Positions 26,058-34,597 of a DNA stretch of 64,000 nucleotides are shown here, piece after piece. The stretch is taken from positions 1 to 64,000 of the forward strand of contig CAZIPL010000003.1 of NCBI GenBank assembly GCA_964541255.1, given 5' to 3'. Position 1 is the first letter of the stretch. Each line of letters opens with the position of its first letter. A model generated the notes under the pieces. It had not been told where the DNA came from. It saw nothing but the letters and a program-made list of their open reading frames with translations, and did not search any database. Position numbers and translations under genes: made by a program. This DNA comes from CAYOSU01 sp964541255. Its GTDB lineage: Bacteria > Bacillota > Clostridia > Christensenellales > CAMQZB01.

Positions 26058-27233
26058 TCATTTAGATTGATTATCGTGTTTTTTCCTATAAACATTCGGA
26101 GTTAATCCCGTTACGTTTTTAAAAGTATTAGAAAACGCCGATTGCGAGGAATATGAAAGTTTGTATGCTATTTCGGACAAAGAAAGCGGTGTGTTTTGCA
26201 AAAGATATTTTGCATAATTTATTTTTCTTTTTGCGATATATTCTGTCAAAGTTATTCCGATTTCTCTTTTGAATAGGACTGAAAGATAGTTTTTGTTTAT
26301 AGATAGTGCCGAAGCGATCGAAGAAAGCGATAGCGGCGATGTTATATTGGAATCGATATACTTTTGCGTAAGTTTAATATTATAGTTTGACGATTTCGGC
26401 ATGCGATAGTTTTTCACTGCATTGGCAAAAGCAAACAAAAGCTCGTAACCGACGGAAAAATCGTTAGGTGTGGTCATTTTCTCGATTTCGACAAAGTATT
26501 TATCGGAGTAAGAATAAGCTATCGACGGGGGAAGTCCGCCGCTAATTGCGGCGCGTGAAGAAATCGTCAACAGCACTTCGAGCATGTTTTGAGTTTGTCT
26601 TAAAGAATTGTCAGAAAGTATTCCTATATTACCCGCAAAAGAAGTTGCAGAAATAATTGAAGTTATTTTTTCAGGCAAACCGTAGGTTATTAGTGAAGAA
26701 ATCTTTTTTTCGAAGTCATAAGATATATTGTTTAGTCTTTCTTGATGTTCGTCATCGGAGATTTGCGGCGGTTCATTTATTGTCGCGGCATTTGTTCTTC
26801 TAATCGAAGAACATGTTTTATTAATGACAACATTTATCGAATCGGTAAGAGTCGTAAATTTAATAATAGGGAAATACGGCATTTGTGAAAGCATTTCCGT
26901 AGCATCTTGTGTTGAAATTCCGTCGAATGCGGAGGTGTAGACAAGTTTTTTTGCCAATGAGTTTTCATAAGGAATAGTAAGAACGGGGCCGATAACGACA
27001 GTTCCGTTATCAAAGGGTAAAACGGCGAAGGTTATTCCGAATTTTGAATCGATTATCTTCGGTTCGAGGTTTTGATTGGAAAGGAGAGTGTTCTTGAAGT
27101 AATTAAAAATGAGGTTGTTTTTGTCGTAGAAAAGCGAAGAGAAAACGCAATTATCGCTCTCAAAAAGTCTTATATCGGTTTCCGAAAAGGAAGCTATATT
27201 GTTCAAAAACGATATGAGTCGAGCTTTTTTCAT
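26058..27233 (-). CDS. AraC-family transcriptional regulator 1
   Basis: 391 residues from the ATG at 27233, chosen because GGAG precedes it by 6 bases; a Met four codons earlier has no ribosome binding site. About 290 residues of sensor domain contain VVIGPVLTIPYE and SGGLPPSIAYSYSDKYF. The C-terminal 100 residues are a double helix-turn-helix AraC DNA-binding domain (SLSSIASALSINKNYLSVLF, SLSEIAYKLSYSSQSAFSN). It is a paralogue of the two AraC proteins at 40.9-43.3 kb. It is divergent from a GPH symporter, its likely target, and is bracketed by two direct repeats. Confidence 0.88.
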   Translation of the reverse strand: MKKARLISFLNNIASFSETDIRLFESDNCVFSSLFYDKNNLIFNYFKNTLLSNQNLEPKIIDSKFGITFAVLPFDNGTVVIGPVLTIPYENSLAKKLVYTSAFDGISTQDATEMLSQMPYFPIIKFTTLTDSINVVINKTCSSIRRTNAATINEPPQISDDEHQERLNNISYDFEKKISSLITYGLPEKITSIISATSFAGNIGILSDNSLRQTQNMLEVLLTISSRAAISGGLPPSIAYSYSDKYFVEIEKMTTPNDFSVGYELLFAFANAVKNYRMPKSSNYNIKLTQKYIDSNITSPLSLSSIASALSINKNYLSVLFKREIGITLTEYIAKRKINYAKYLLQNTPLSLSEIAYKLSYSSQSAFSNTFKNVTGLTPNVYRKKHDNQSK

Positions 27234-27264
27234 AAAGATCTCCATTTAATAATTTGTATGGATA

Positions 27265-27416
27265 TATAATACAAGAAGTTTGTGCTTTGCTTGCAAGGAG
27301 CAGAAACTTCGATGTTTTTCAAACTAAGAAGTGCGAAACGATAGTTTCGCGGCAAAGCACGCTTGCTTTGCAAAGATTTTATCTCAAGATAAAAGATTTA
27401 CTTCGTATAGATTATA
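27265..27416 (+). repeat. Dispersed MITE-like repeat, core-less copy B
   Basis: Begins TATAATACAAGAAG and ends CTTCGTATAGATTATA. It aligns along its length with the 25839-25991 copy in the same orientation. The two copies lie either side of the AraC gene. Confidence 0.8.
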
Positions 27417-27477
27417 CTAAAAACAACGGTGGCAAGCAATCGAATATCATAAAAAAGCAAATAAAAAAGTGTATATT

Positions 27478-27507
27478 TTGCAATAAAAACGAATGTTGTG
27501 ATATAAA
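27478..27507 (+). promoter_or_regulatory. Possible promoter of GPH symporter 1
   Basis: TTGCAA, an 18-base spacer and TATAAA, about 75 bases before the ATG. The match is moderate, consistent with an activator-dependent promoter. Confidence 0.4.
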
Positions 27508-27530
27508 ACGGCGGATTATTATTATATCAT

Positions 27531-27563
27531 ATCGTTATAAGGTTTTAATAACCTTGCAACGAT
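27531..27563 (+). promoter_or_regulatory. Nested inverted repeat before GPH symporter 1
   Basis: ATCGTT/AACGAT and AAGGTT/AACCTT pair in register around a 5-base loop, with a 2x2 internal mismatch. It ends about 8 bases before the ribosome binding site, so it could act as an operator or as a hairpin in the leader. Confidence 0.6.
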
Positions 27564-27583
27564 TTTAGTGTGAGGATGGAAAA

Positions 27584-29041
27584 ATGAGAAAAAAGAAAAA
27601 AGGGACAATAGGATTCAAAGAAGTGTTCGGCGTAACGATTATGTCGATTCTAACAGGTTTGACATCCACCGTTATGCAATCAGGCTTTATGTCATATATG
27701 ACAGACTACGCAGGTTTGGGGGCGCTCGGAGCAACTCTTGCGACGACGCTGCTTTTTGCGGCAAGAATAATTGACGCAGTTGACGATCCGATCCAAGGAT
27801 ATATAGTAGACAGTGCAAAGCCTACGCGTATTGGAAAATATAAGCCGTTCTTCTTGCTAGCGTTCGTTATGACCGCCGTAGGCGTTTCTTGTTTGTTCTT
27901 TATTCCGTCGGGACTTACGGATAAGCCGGTAATGGTTTGTATTTGGGTAGTATTCTTTTATTTGCTTTATGATATCGGAACGTCGTTCTACAATCCGTTA
28001 CTTTTATATAGAACGATGACAGATGACGTCGGAGAAAGGTCTAAGCTCGTTACGTGGCCGAGGATAATGGGAATGATTCTTTCCGTTATAGGGACTATGC
28101 TTCTTAAAATCATCGTTTCGGTCAACGAACAGGTTCAAGATATGCACTTGTCTTACGGAATCGTAATGACTGCGATGATGACTATCGGCGGATTGCTTTC
28201 GATTTTAGGCTGTTTCATGGTTAAAGAGAATGTACAGCATGTCGAATTCGAAGAAGAAAAAGAAGAGAAAGTCAAGATTACGGATATTATCACGGTATTA
28301 AAGGAAAATAAAGCGATGAGATTAAATGCATTATCTTCGTTATTCTCGGGCTTTATCTGGACATTCCTTTTTTCGGCGATTACATATTATATTAAATACG
28401 GATTCTGCGTAAATTTAGAAACGGGCGAAGTAAACTTAGGTTTGCAGTCGATAATGGCGATGATTTCCGGGCTTATGATGATTCTCCCCATTCTTGTAGC
28501 TACATTTGTTTCTGTTCCGATACTTAAAAAAGTCGGTGACCCTTGCAAGATGTCGAGAGTGTTGCTTCTTTTGAAAGCAGTTTTCGGACTTCTACTATTC
28601 TTATTGCAGATGTTCGGTCTTTTAACAAAGTCTTCGACATTGTTCTTTGGACTTATGTTCGCTTCGAGTTTCACAATTGGCCTCGATTTCGTTCCGGGAC
28701 AAAATATGGGAATGGAAATTATGGATTATCAAATTTACCTCACGGGAAAAGACAGATCTGCACTCATGAATGCGGTCGGTAATTTTATCAGTAAAGCGCA
28801 AAACGCAATAGCCGCCGGCATGGTCGGAGTGATCCTAATTGCGATCGGTTACGAAGTCGATTCTGTGACGGGAGATTATGTCGGCGAACTTTCGCAGATC
28901 CCCGTAATGCTCAATTGGTTCACGGTTCTAATGGGGCTTGTCCCGTGTATTCTTGCGATTATCTCATATGTATTGCTTCTCGGATATCCCGTTACTAAAG
29001 AAATAAGAGCGGAAATGTATGCGAAAAAAGCGCAAGAATAA
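27584..29041 (+). CDS. GPH-family sugar:cation symporter 1
   Basis: 485 residues with about twelve predicted membrane helices. It has the glycoside-pentoside-hexuronide family features: an N-terminal half with AARIIDAVDDPIQGYIVDSAKPTRIGKYKP, then MTDDVGERSKLVTWPR. It is close in sequence to the symporter at 43532. Members import glycosides or uronides with Na+ or H+. GAGGAT precedes the ATG. It is divergent from AraC regulator 1 and has no catabolic enzyme beside it, so the sugar is unknown. Confidence 0.9.
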   Translation: MRKKKKGTIGFKEVFGVTIMSILTGLTSTVMQSGFMSYMTDYAGLGALGATLATTLLFAARIIDAVDDPIQGYIVDSAKPTRIGKYKPFFLLAFVMTAVGVSCLFFIPSGLTDKPVMVCIWVVFFYLLYDIGTSFYNPLLLYRTMTDDVGERSKLVTWPRIMGMILSVIGTMLLKIIVSVNEQVQDMHLSYGIVMTAMMTIGGLLSILGCFMVKENVQHVEFEEEKEEKVKITDIITVLKENKAMRLNALSSLFSGFIWTFLFSAITYYIKYGFCVNLETGEVNLGLQSIMAMISGLMMILPILVATFVSVPILKKVGDPCKMSRVLLLLKAVFGLLLFLLQMFGLLTKSSTLFFGLMFASSFTIGLDFVPGQNMGMEIMDYQIYLTGKDRSALMNAVGNFISKAQNAIAAGMVGVILIAIGYEVDSVTGDYVGELSQIPVMLNWFTVLMGLVPCILAIISYVLLLGYPVTKEIRAEMYAKKAQE

Positions 29042-29100
29042 GTATAGGAAAATAGAATTGCTCAAATAAACTCTCTTTTTTGCTGATAAGCAATAGAAAG

Positions 29101-29123
29101 CGGCTCGTTTTCGAGCCGTTTTT
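29101..29123 (+). terminator. Terminator of GPH symporter 1
   Basis: A perfect CGGCTCG/CGAGCCG stem with a 4-base loop followed by TTTTT, 60 bases past the stop. Confidence 0.9.
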
Positions 29124-29156
29124 CTATTTATAAGAGTTAAGATTAATTTTATATCA

Positions 29157-29186
29157 CAAAAAAAGACCTGCAAAATATTGCAGGTC
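29157..29186 (-). terminator. Terminator of the HU gene
   Basis: A perfect 9-base stem GACCTGCAA/TTGCAGGTC with a 4-base loop, followed by a run of seven or more T on the minus strand. Confidence 0.9.
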
Positions 29187-29216
29187 AAACAATCATAAGT
29201 AAAAACGAATCTTAGA

Positions 29217-29489
29217 TTAGTTCAAAAGATCCTTATAAGCTTTGCTGAACTTTGCGGCGGGAGCTTTGCTTGCGGGGATCTGAATCTTCTCGTTCGTTCT
29301 GGGGTTGATGCCTTCGCGAGCGGGTTTATTCTTTACTTCGAAGTTAGCAAATCCTGTAAGCTGAACCTTTTCGCCGTTTTTGAGAGCGTCCGTCAAAGTA
29401 CCTACAAAAGCGTCGTAAACAACGGCTGCGTCTTTCTGGCTGATATCTGCCTTAGTGGCAAAAGCTTTGATAAATTCACCTTTATTCAT
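29217..29489 (-). CDS. hup: HU-family DNA-binding protein
   Basis: 90 residues, the exact HU size. It opens MNKGEFIKAFATKADISQKDAA and has the conserved beta-arm FEVKNKPAREGINPRTNEKI with the DNA-intercalating proline. It bends and compacts DNA as a homodimer. The very strong ribosome binding site AGGAGGT and its own terminator suggest a highly expressed single-gene unit. Confidence 0.96.
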   Translation of the reverse strand: MNKGEFIKAFATKADISQKDAAVVYDAFVGTLTDALKNGEKVQLTGFANFEVKNKPAREGINPRTNEKIQIPASKAPAAKFSKAYKDLLN

Positions 29490-29626
29490 AAAAATTACCT
29501 CCTGAATTTGTATTGTTATTATAGCAAAAAATATCTAATATATCAATAGTTTTTAATAAAAAAACGTGTTGCACGGCAAAATATAGGGATAAATGGGCTA
29601 AAATACGACTAAAACGGATAAAAATA

Positions 29627-29655
29627 TTGCCTTTTTGAGATATTAGATGTATAAT
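29627..29655 (+). promoter_or_regulatory. Promoter giving a probable leaderless DMT mRNA
   Basis: TTGCCT, a 17-base spacer and a perfect TATAAT. The -10 ends 6 bases before the ATG at 29662, so transcription should start at or next to the start codon. Confidence 0.6.
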
Positions 29656-29661
29656 CACGGT

Positions 29662-30597
29662 ATGGAAAAGTATTGGATCTTACTTGCTTTCGGCTCGTGT
29701 ATCTTTGCCGGAGCAACGTCTATTTTAGCGAAAATAGGAATAAAAAACGTCGATTCGCATTTCGCGACGGCGATAAGGACGTGCGTCGTTGCGGCGATTG
29801 CTTGCATATTTGCCGCTGCGCTCGGGCAGTTCGATCAAATAGCGGCCATCTCGAAAAGAAGCTACATACTTCTTATCCTTTCGGGCTTAGCGACGGGCGG
29901 AAGCTGGATTTGCTATTTCTACGCATTGAAAAACGCAGAAGCTTCAAAGGTTGCCCCGATAGACAAGTCGTCTACGATTTTGGCGATACTTTTAGCAACG
30001 CTTATCTTCCCCGATGAACCGTTTAACGAGATTACGGTTGTGGGTCTTGTCGGCATTGCAATGGGTACGGTTATGATGCTCGGACTTCCTCGAAAAGCAA
30101 TTAACGAGGATATGAACAAAGCTCACGTTGTCGAAGTATCCGAAGAAGAGCGAAAAGCTAAGAAAAAAGAGCTTACAGGACTTATCTTTGCTTTGCTTTC
30201 TGCGATATTTGCGGCTTTCACTTCTATATTGGCAAAGCTCGGAATGGAAGACGTTCCGTCGCAGCTCGGAACGGCATTAAGAACGTTGGTCGTTCTCGTG
30301 CTCGCTTGGGGTATTGTACTTTTGAACTCTAAGCACAACAAAGAATCGTATAAAATGGACAAAAAGTCCTTCCTCTTCCTTATTCTTTCTGGTATTACGA
30401 CGGGGCTTTCGTGGGTATGCTATTATGCGGCATTGAAGTTCGGAAAAGCGTCGGTAGTAATTCCGATCGATAAGCTTTCGATAGTCATCACGGTTTTGTT
30501 TGCTTGGATAGTTCTCAAAGAAAAACCGACGCTCTCCTCTATCGTGGGACTTGTACTTATAACGGCAGGAACATTAACGCTTGTTATCGGAGCGTAA
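29662..30597 (+). CDS. DMT-superfamily (EamA) transporter
   Basis: 311 residues, ten predicted membrane helices in two homologous EamA halves; the repeats show as SILAKIGIKNVDSHFATAIRT and SILAKLGMEDVPSQLGTALRT. Family members export or import metabolites such as amino acids; the substrate is unknown. An ATG five codons upstream (29647) lies just before the -10 hexamer and is excluded if the promoter is right. No ribosome binding site is visible for either start. Confidence 0.88.
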   Translation: MEKYWILLAFGSCIFAGATSILAKIGIKNVDSHFATAIRTCVVAAIACIFAAALGQFDQIAAISKRSYILLILSGLATGGSWICYFYALKNAEASKVAPIDKSSTILAILLATLIFPDEPFNEITVVGLVGIAMGTVMMLGLPRKAINEDMNKAHVVEVSEEERKAKKKELTGLIFALLSAIFAAFTSILAKLGMEDVPSQLGTALRTLVVLVLAWGIVLLNSKHNKESYKMDKKSFLFLILSGITTGLSWVCYYAALKFGKASVVIPIDKLSIVITVLFAWIVLKEKPTLSSIVGLVLITAGTLTLVIGA

Positions 30598-30609
30598 TTT
30601 GGAAAATTA

Positions 30610-30638
30610 AAAGCATTTCGCTCGACGAAATGCTTTTT
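30610..30638 (+). terminator. Terminator of the DMT gene
   Basis: A perfect 11-base stem AAAGCATTTCG/CGAAATGCTTT with a 5-base loop, ending in T. It starts 13 bases after the stop. Confidence 0.9.
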
Positions 30639-30659
30639 AAATACGAGAAAACATAAATT

Positions 30660-30800
30660 TGCTTGAAAAAGTTTGGTACGAAACGTTGCCAAAATACGGC
30701 GCGCCAATTATTCTTACGGCGAAAGATTCCACCGAAAGAAGTCATTTGGTTTTGCGACAAAGCGGCTACTATTTTGCTTGAAAGGTGCGGAACCCTCAAA
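30660..30800 (+). repeat. Decayed relic of the dispersed repeat
   Basis: TTTTGCGACAAAGC and TTTTGCTTGAAAGGTGCGG resemble blocks of the repeat copies at 10.6 and 45.2 kb, but their order is disturbed and the ends are not found. This is a weak call. Confidence 0.35.
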
Positions 30801-30845
30801 AAATCAAACTTGATAAGCCCATATTAAAGGGTAGATTACAATATT

Positions 30846-31547
30846 ATGAAAAAAGAAGAAATCAGAAAAGAACTTCTCGCCAACGTAGACGAAGAGTATA
30901 AAAAGTTCAACGAGAAGCTTACGCCGACTCGTTATGAGGTTTTGGGAGTTAGACTTCCGATTTTGAGAGATGTTGCAAAAAACATGGCGAAAAACTTCGA
31001 AGAAAGCTTGCAAAATACAGACTTTATGTATTTTGAAGAGGTGTTTTTGTTTGGGCTTACGAGCTGCTACATAAAAGCTGACGCGAAGACAAAGCTTAGC
31101 TATTTCGATAAATATCTAAATTATGCGGACAATTGGTCGCATATAGACTCCGTCGTCATGACGATTGGTTTTAAGAAAAGCGAGCTTGATATCGTCAAGC
31201 AAAAAGCCGAAGAATATATTCTTTCGGGTAAAGAATTTGTCGAGCGAGCTGGCGTTTTGCTTATTATGAAGCATTTTTTGGATAACGAGCTTAATGAGTG
31301 CGTAAAACTTTTAGAAAAAGCCGAAACGAAATACTATTACGTATCTATGGCGGTCGCTTGGTGCTTATGCGAACTGGCAATCACAAATCCTAAGTTTTTG
31401 ATTGAATATCTGCAGAACGCGCCGATAGACGATAAAACGGTCAATCGGGCGATCTCGAAGTGCCGCGATTCTTTCAGAATATCGGACGAAAACAAGAAAA
31501 AGCTGAAAGAGCTGAAACGTTATCCATTGAAAGACATACCAGATTAA
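30846..31547 (+). CDS. AlkD-like DNA alkylation repair protein
   Basis: 233 residues, all-helical. It has the HEAT-repeat pattern of AlkD glycosylases: the N-terminal YEVLGVRLPILRDVAKNMAK segment and a central YADNWSHIDSVV, which matches the NW-x-x-x-D motif holding the catalytic Asp. It should excise positively charged N3/N7-alkylated bases. No close ribosome binding site is seen (AAAGGG is 14 bases away), so the start is less certain. It stands alone between two terminators. Confidence 0.86.
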   Translation: MKKEEIRKELLANVDEEYKKFNEKLTPTRYEVLGVRLPILRDVAKNMAKNFEESLQNTDFMYFEEVFLFGLTSCYIKADAKTKLSYFDKYLNYADNWSHIDSVVMTIGFKKSELDIVKQKAEEYILSGKEFVERAGVLLIMKHFLDNELNECVKLLEKAETKYYYVSMAVAWCLCELAITNPKFLIEYLQNAPIDDKTVNRAISKCRDSFRISDENKKKLKELKRYPLKDIPD

Positions 31548-31614
31548 GCCTTAAAGCCGTCTTTTTGCGGAATTTCCAAATCTACGCTTATGGTATGTCG
31601 ATGAGAAAAACGAT

Positions 31615-31651
31615 AATGAGTGGGTTTTGCCTTGGCAGAACTCATTTTTTT
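31615..31651 (+). terminator. Terminator of the AlkD gene
   Basis: AATGAG/CTCATT outer and TGCC/GGCA inner pairing, followed by TTTTTTT, 68 bases past the stop. The rest of the gap to 31850 has only a perfect 8-base inverted repeat GCGAATTT/AAATTCGC at 31814-31831. Confidence 0.8.
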
Positions 31652-31850
31652 GTATAAACGACCACGCGATATAAAACCGCCCATTTTTTGTCTAATCTTT
31701 TGGGTTCACATCATTATCGATGATTTTCATATTCAATAAAGTATTTATTATGAAAAGTATCTTTTGATTACATCAATCGATTTATTTGAAAAGATATCCG
31801 CCTTATTTTCGATGCGAATTTACAAATTCGCAAGATTTGTAAAGGGGGTA

Positions 31851-31879
31851 TTGACAAACTGTATACATACGGTTATCAT
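31851..31879 (+). promoter_or_regulatory. Strong promoter with embedded operator
   Basis: Perfect -35 TTGACA, a 17-base spacer and -10 TATCAT. The spacer is almost filled by the imperfect palindrome ACTGTATACATACGGT (31858-31873), whose half-sites match at 6 of 7 positions. This is where a repressor such as the TetR protein encoded in the same operon would act. Confidence 0.75.
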
Positions 31880-31923
31880 ATTATTAAGAAAAGACAAATG
31901 TCAAAAATTTTGGGAGGGAAATG

Positions 31924-33969
31924 ATGAATAAAGAGCTTTATATTCCGCAAAACGACGAGTTTTATGCGAAACGCTACATCGACGTTGATGAAATGCGTAC
32001 AAGGGTTACGCCTTATGGCGACGAAATCGAGTTCAGATACGTGCACGGCGGCTTTGAGGGTACTAACGTGAAGTTCTCGCTTTGCATGCCTAAAAAGGAA
32101 AATTGCGACGGAAGAATATATAATTATCTCAATCCGTCTCCTGACGGGGATGAAGAAATGGCTGCTTTGCCGTTAACGGGCGAAGAAGATCAGATTTCTT
32201 TTTGCTTAATCAACAATTCATGCTTTTTGGAAAGCAATATGGGTTCCGTTCAAGCGGATGTTCCTATGCTTGATCCAACGATAGTTTGGAAGTCGAGCGC
32301 GCAAGTTATGGTCTTTGCGAAAGAAATCGTTAAAGAGCATTGCGGAAAAGAAAAGATTTACGGCTATGTTCACGGCGGCTCTGGCGGCGGATATAAGACA
32401 ATGGCGTGCATAGAAAACACCGACGGAGTTTTCGACGGCGCGCTTCCTTACGTTATCGGCTCCCCCGTATCTCTTCCCAACACATTGTCTATGCATGCTT
32501 TGGGGCAAAGAGTTTTGAGGAACGCTTTCAAAAAATTTTATTCGAACATCGATGCGGGCGGCTCGGGAAATATCTACGACGGATTAAACGAAGTGGAATG
32601 CGCGGCTTTGAAAGAGCTTAGTATTATGGGCTTTCCCGCAAAAGCTTGGTTTTATGAAGCAAGGGGAATGTTTGACGGAACGCTTCTTTCGGTAGTTATC
32701 CCTGCCGTCAAAATGATGGATCCGACGTACTTCGACGATTTCTGGAAGAAAGAGGGATACGAAGGACATGATGACGTATACTTTGCTAAGCGCGACAGAA
32801 TGCAGTTTGAGGGCGTAATCAAGAGCGTTCATATCGCAAAAGGCGACGATTCGGAAATATCGGTTACGGGTGTAAACAGCGCGTGGAAAAAAGGCTTTAC
32901 ATATCTTAAAGGCGCGTATATCGAGCTTGAAGAGTTACCCGAGGGAGAGGACATATACCTTGGCGGAGTTAACATAAACATCACAAGCGGAGATGGCAAA
33001 GGTCTTTTCTTTGGCGTTGAATCGTTGGAACGCGACGAAAACGGCGGCGGAAAGGTATATCTTGGATATACTTTGGGTGAAATCGACATTCAAGAGGCGT
33101 TAAAGAAGTTGTCTGTCGGCGATAAGGTATATATGGAAAACGCCGACTATGTCGCGGCGCAATATTATTATCGCCATCAAGTTCCCGAAGACAGAAGCTT
33201 TAAGGCGTGGGAACAGTTCAGAAACGAAAACGGTGAAGTTATTTTGCCGCAAAGAAGTTTCGTGATCGGATATCATTTCAACGGAACGGGCGTTGTTCAA
33301 TGCGGAGATATTCATTGCAAGACGATAAATCTTCAATCCTTAATGGACGAATCGACATGTCCTTGGTGTGCGGATTGGTATAGAGGAAAAGTTGCCGAAA
33401 ACGGAAAGCTCGACGATTTCAGAACATACTATTTCGAACGCACGATGCACGGCGATTACGATTGCCCGCAAACCAACCTAAATGTAAGCTATGTCGGAGC
33501 GAAGAGACAATTACTTCTCGATTTGGCAAAGTGGGTTGAAGAAGGTATCGAGCCTCTTCCGTCAACTAATTACGAAATGATAGACAACGAGCCTGTTGTT
33601 CCCAAAAACGCAAAGGAAAGGGGCGGAATTCAGCCGACGGTAGAATTCACCGCAAACGGTAGCGATTTTGCTAAAGTTAAGGTCGGAGAGCCCGTTAAGT
33701 TTGTTGTAAAGACAGAAGTTCCCGAAAACGCGGGAAAAATTACAGATATTGCGGTTGACTTAATCGATCACGACATAACGGTTAAGCGCGTTGAATTTGA
33801 CAAAGTACTTTCTTTTGACGAAAACGGCAGCGCGGAGTTTACCGAAACTTTTGAAGAAAAAGGCGAAAGATTTGTTTCCGTAATTATAAAATCGCAAAGA
33901 AACGGAGATAAAAACGACTTCTTCACCAAAGTTAAGAATCTTGCGAGAGTCAAAGTTGTCGTTGAATAA
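31924..33969 (+). CDS. Large alpha/beta-hydrolase-like protein, function unknown
   Basis: 681 residues, not recognised as a named family. HGGSGGG at residues 150-156 resembles a nucleophile elbow (S153). TMHGDYDCP holds H509, a possible catalytic His. CPWC at 479-482 is a possible metal or disulfide pair. The last 110 residues look like an Ig-like beta domain. There is no signal peptide, so it should act in the cytoplasm. The overall look recalls tannase/feruloyl-esterase-like hydrolases, but this is only a resemblance. GGAGG is 6 bases before the ATG at 31924, better than the ATG three bases earlier. It is first in an operon with a TetR regulator and a symporter. Confidence 0.6.
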   Translation: MNKELYIPQNDEFYAKRYIDVDEMRTRVTPYGDEIEFRYVHGGFEGTNVKFSLCMPKKENCDGRIYNYLNPSPDGDEEMAALPLTGEEDQISFCLINNSCFLESNMGSVQADVPMLDPTIVWKSSAQVMVFAKEIVKEHCGKEKIYGYVHGGSGGGYKTMACIENTDGVFDGALPYVIGSPVSLPNTLSMHALGQRVLRNAFKKFYSNIDAGGSGNIYDGLNEVECAALKELSIMGFPAKAWFYEARGMFDGTLLSVVIPAVKMMDPTYFDDFWKKEGYEGHDDVYFAKRDRMQFEGVIKSVHIAKGDDSEISVTGVNSAWKKGFTYLKGAYIELEELPEGEDIYLGGVNINITSGDGKGLFFGVESLERDENGGGKVYLGYTLGEIDIQEALKKLSVGDKVYMENADYVAAQYYYRHQVPEDRSFKAWEQFRNENGEVILPQRSFVIGYHFNGTGVVQCGDIHCKTINLQSLMDESTCPWCADWYRGKVAENGKLDDFRTYYFERTMHGDYDCPQTNLNVSYVGAKRQLLLDLAKWVEEGIEPLPSTNYEMIDNEPVVPKNAKERGGIQPTVEFTANGSDFAKVKVGEPVKFVVKTEVPENAGKITDIAVDLIDHDITVKRVEFDKVLSFDENGSAEFTETFEEKGERFVSVIIKSQRNGDKNDFFTKVKNLARVKVVVE

Positions 33970-33975
33970 AAAAGT

Positions 33976-34551
33976 ATGGCGAAATATTACGATAAATATT
34001 CCGACAAAATAGTCGGAATATCAAACGACGAAGCAAGAAAGTTTACGCGCGAGTGCATATGCACGGCAATAGTAAAGCTCATGAAAGAAAAAGAGTTTTC
34101 GAAAATCACCGTGACGGACATTTGCGAAAAAGCGGGCGTTTCGAGAGCGGGTTTTTATCGAAACTTCAAGGATAAAGAAGCGGTTTTAGAGGATATTCTC
34201 GCAACGGCAAATGTATATTCGGCTAATTCTTTGAAGTTTATGGCGACAAGCCAAAAAGGAGATGTTAATTTTTGGCTTGAAACGATAAGGTCGATTTGCA
34301 ATCGCGAGCGCGGCTTTGCCGCCGTTATGGAAATCCTCGAAACGGGACAGGGCGAGGTTCTCATAAGATTCATTAATAAGCTTGCCGAAAGGGAGCTTAG
34401 CCTCGGCGAAGAAGAAAAGGTTTCTTTGATGGCGGCATACTTTTGGGCAGGCGCGTTGGTAAATTTATTTACTTATTGGCTGAAAACGGGACAGAAAGAA
34501 ACGCCCGAAGAGTTGACGGAATATATTTTGAACGCGCAAAACTTTAGATGA
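33976..34551 (+). CDS. TetR/AcrR-family regulator
   Basis: 191 residues. The N-terminal 60-residue helix-turn-helix (FSKITVTDICEKAGVSRAGFYRNFKDKEAVLEDIL) is canonical TetR. The C-terminal ligand domain is of the TetR_C33-like short type. It starts 7 bases after the hydrolase stop and precedes a symporter gene, so it probably represses its own operon by binding the palindrome in the promoter at 31851. The ligand is presumably the operon's substrate. Confidence 0.9.
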   Translation: MAKYYDKYSDKIVGISNDEARKFTRECICTAIVKLMKEKEFSKITVTDICEKAGVSRAGFYRNFKDKEAVLEDILATANVYSANSLKFMATSQKGDVNFWLETIRSICNRERGFAAVMEILETGQGEVLIRFINKLAERELSLGEEEKVSLMAAYFWAGALVNLFTYWLKTGQKETPEELTEYILNAQNFR

Positions 34552-34597
34552 AATAGCAAAAGCTATACAAATAAAACCATTTTTAAGGAGAATAATA

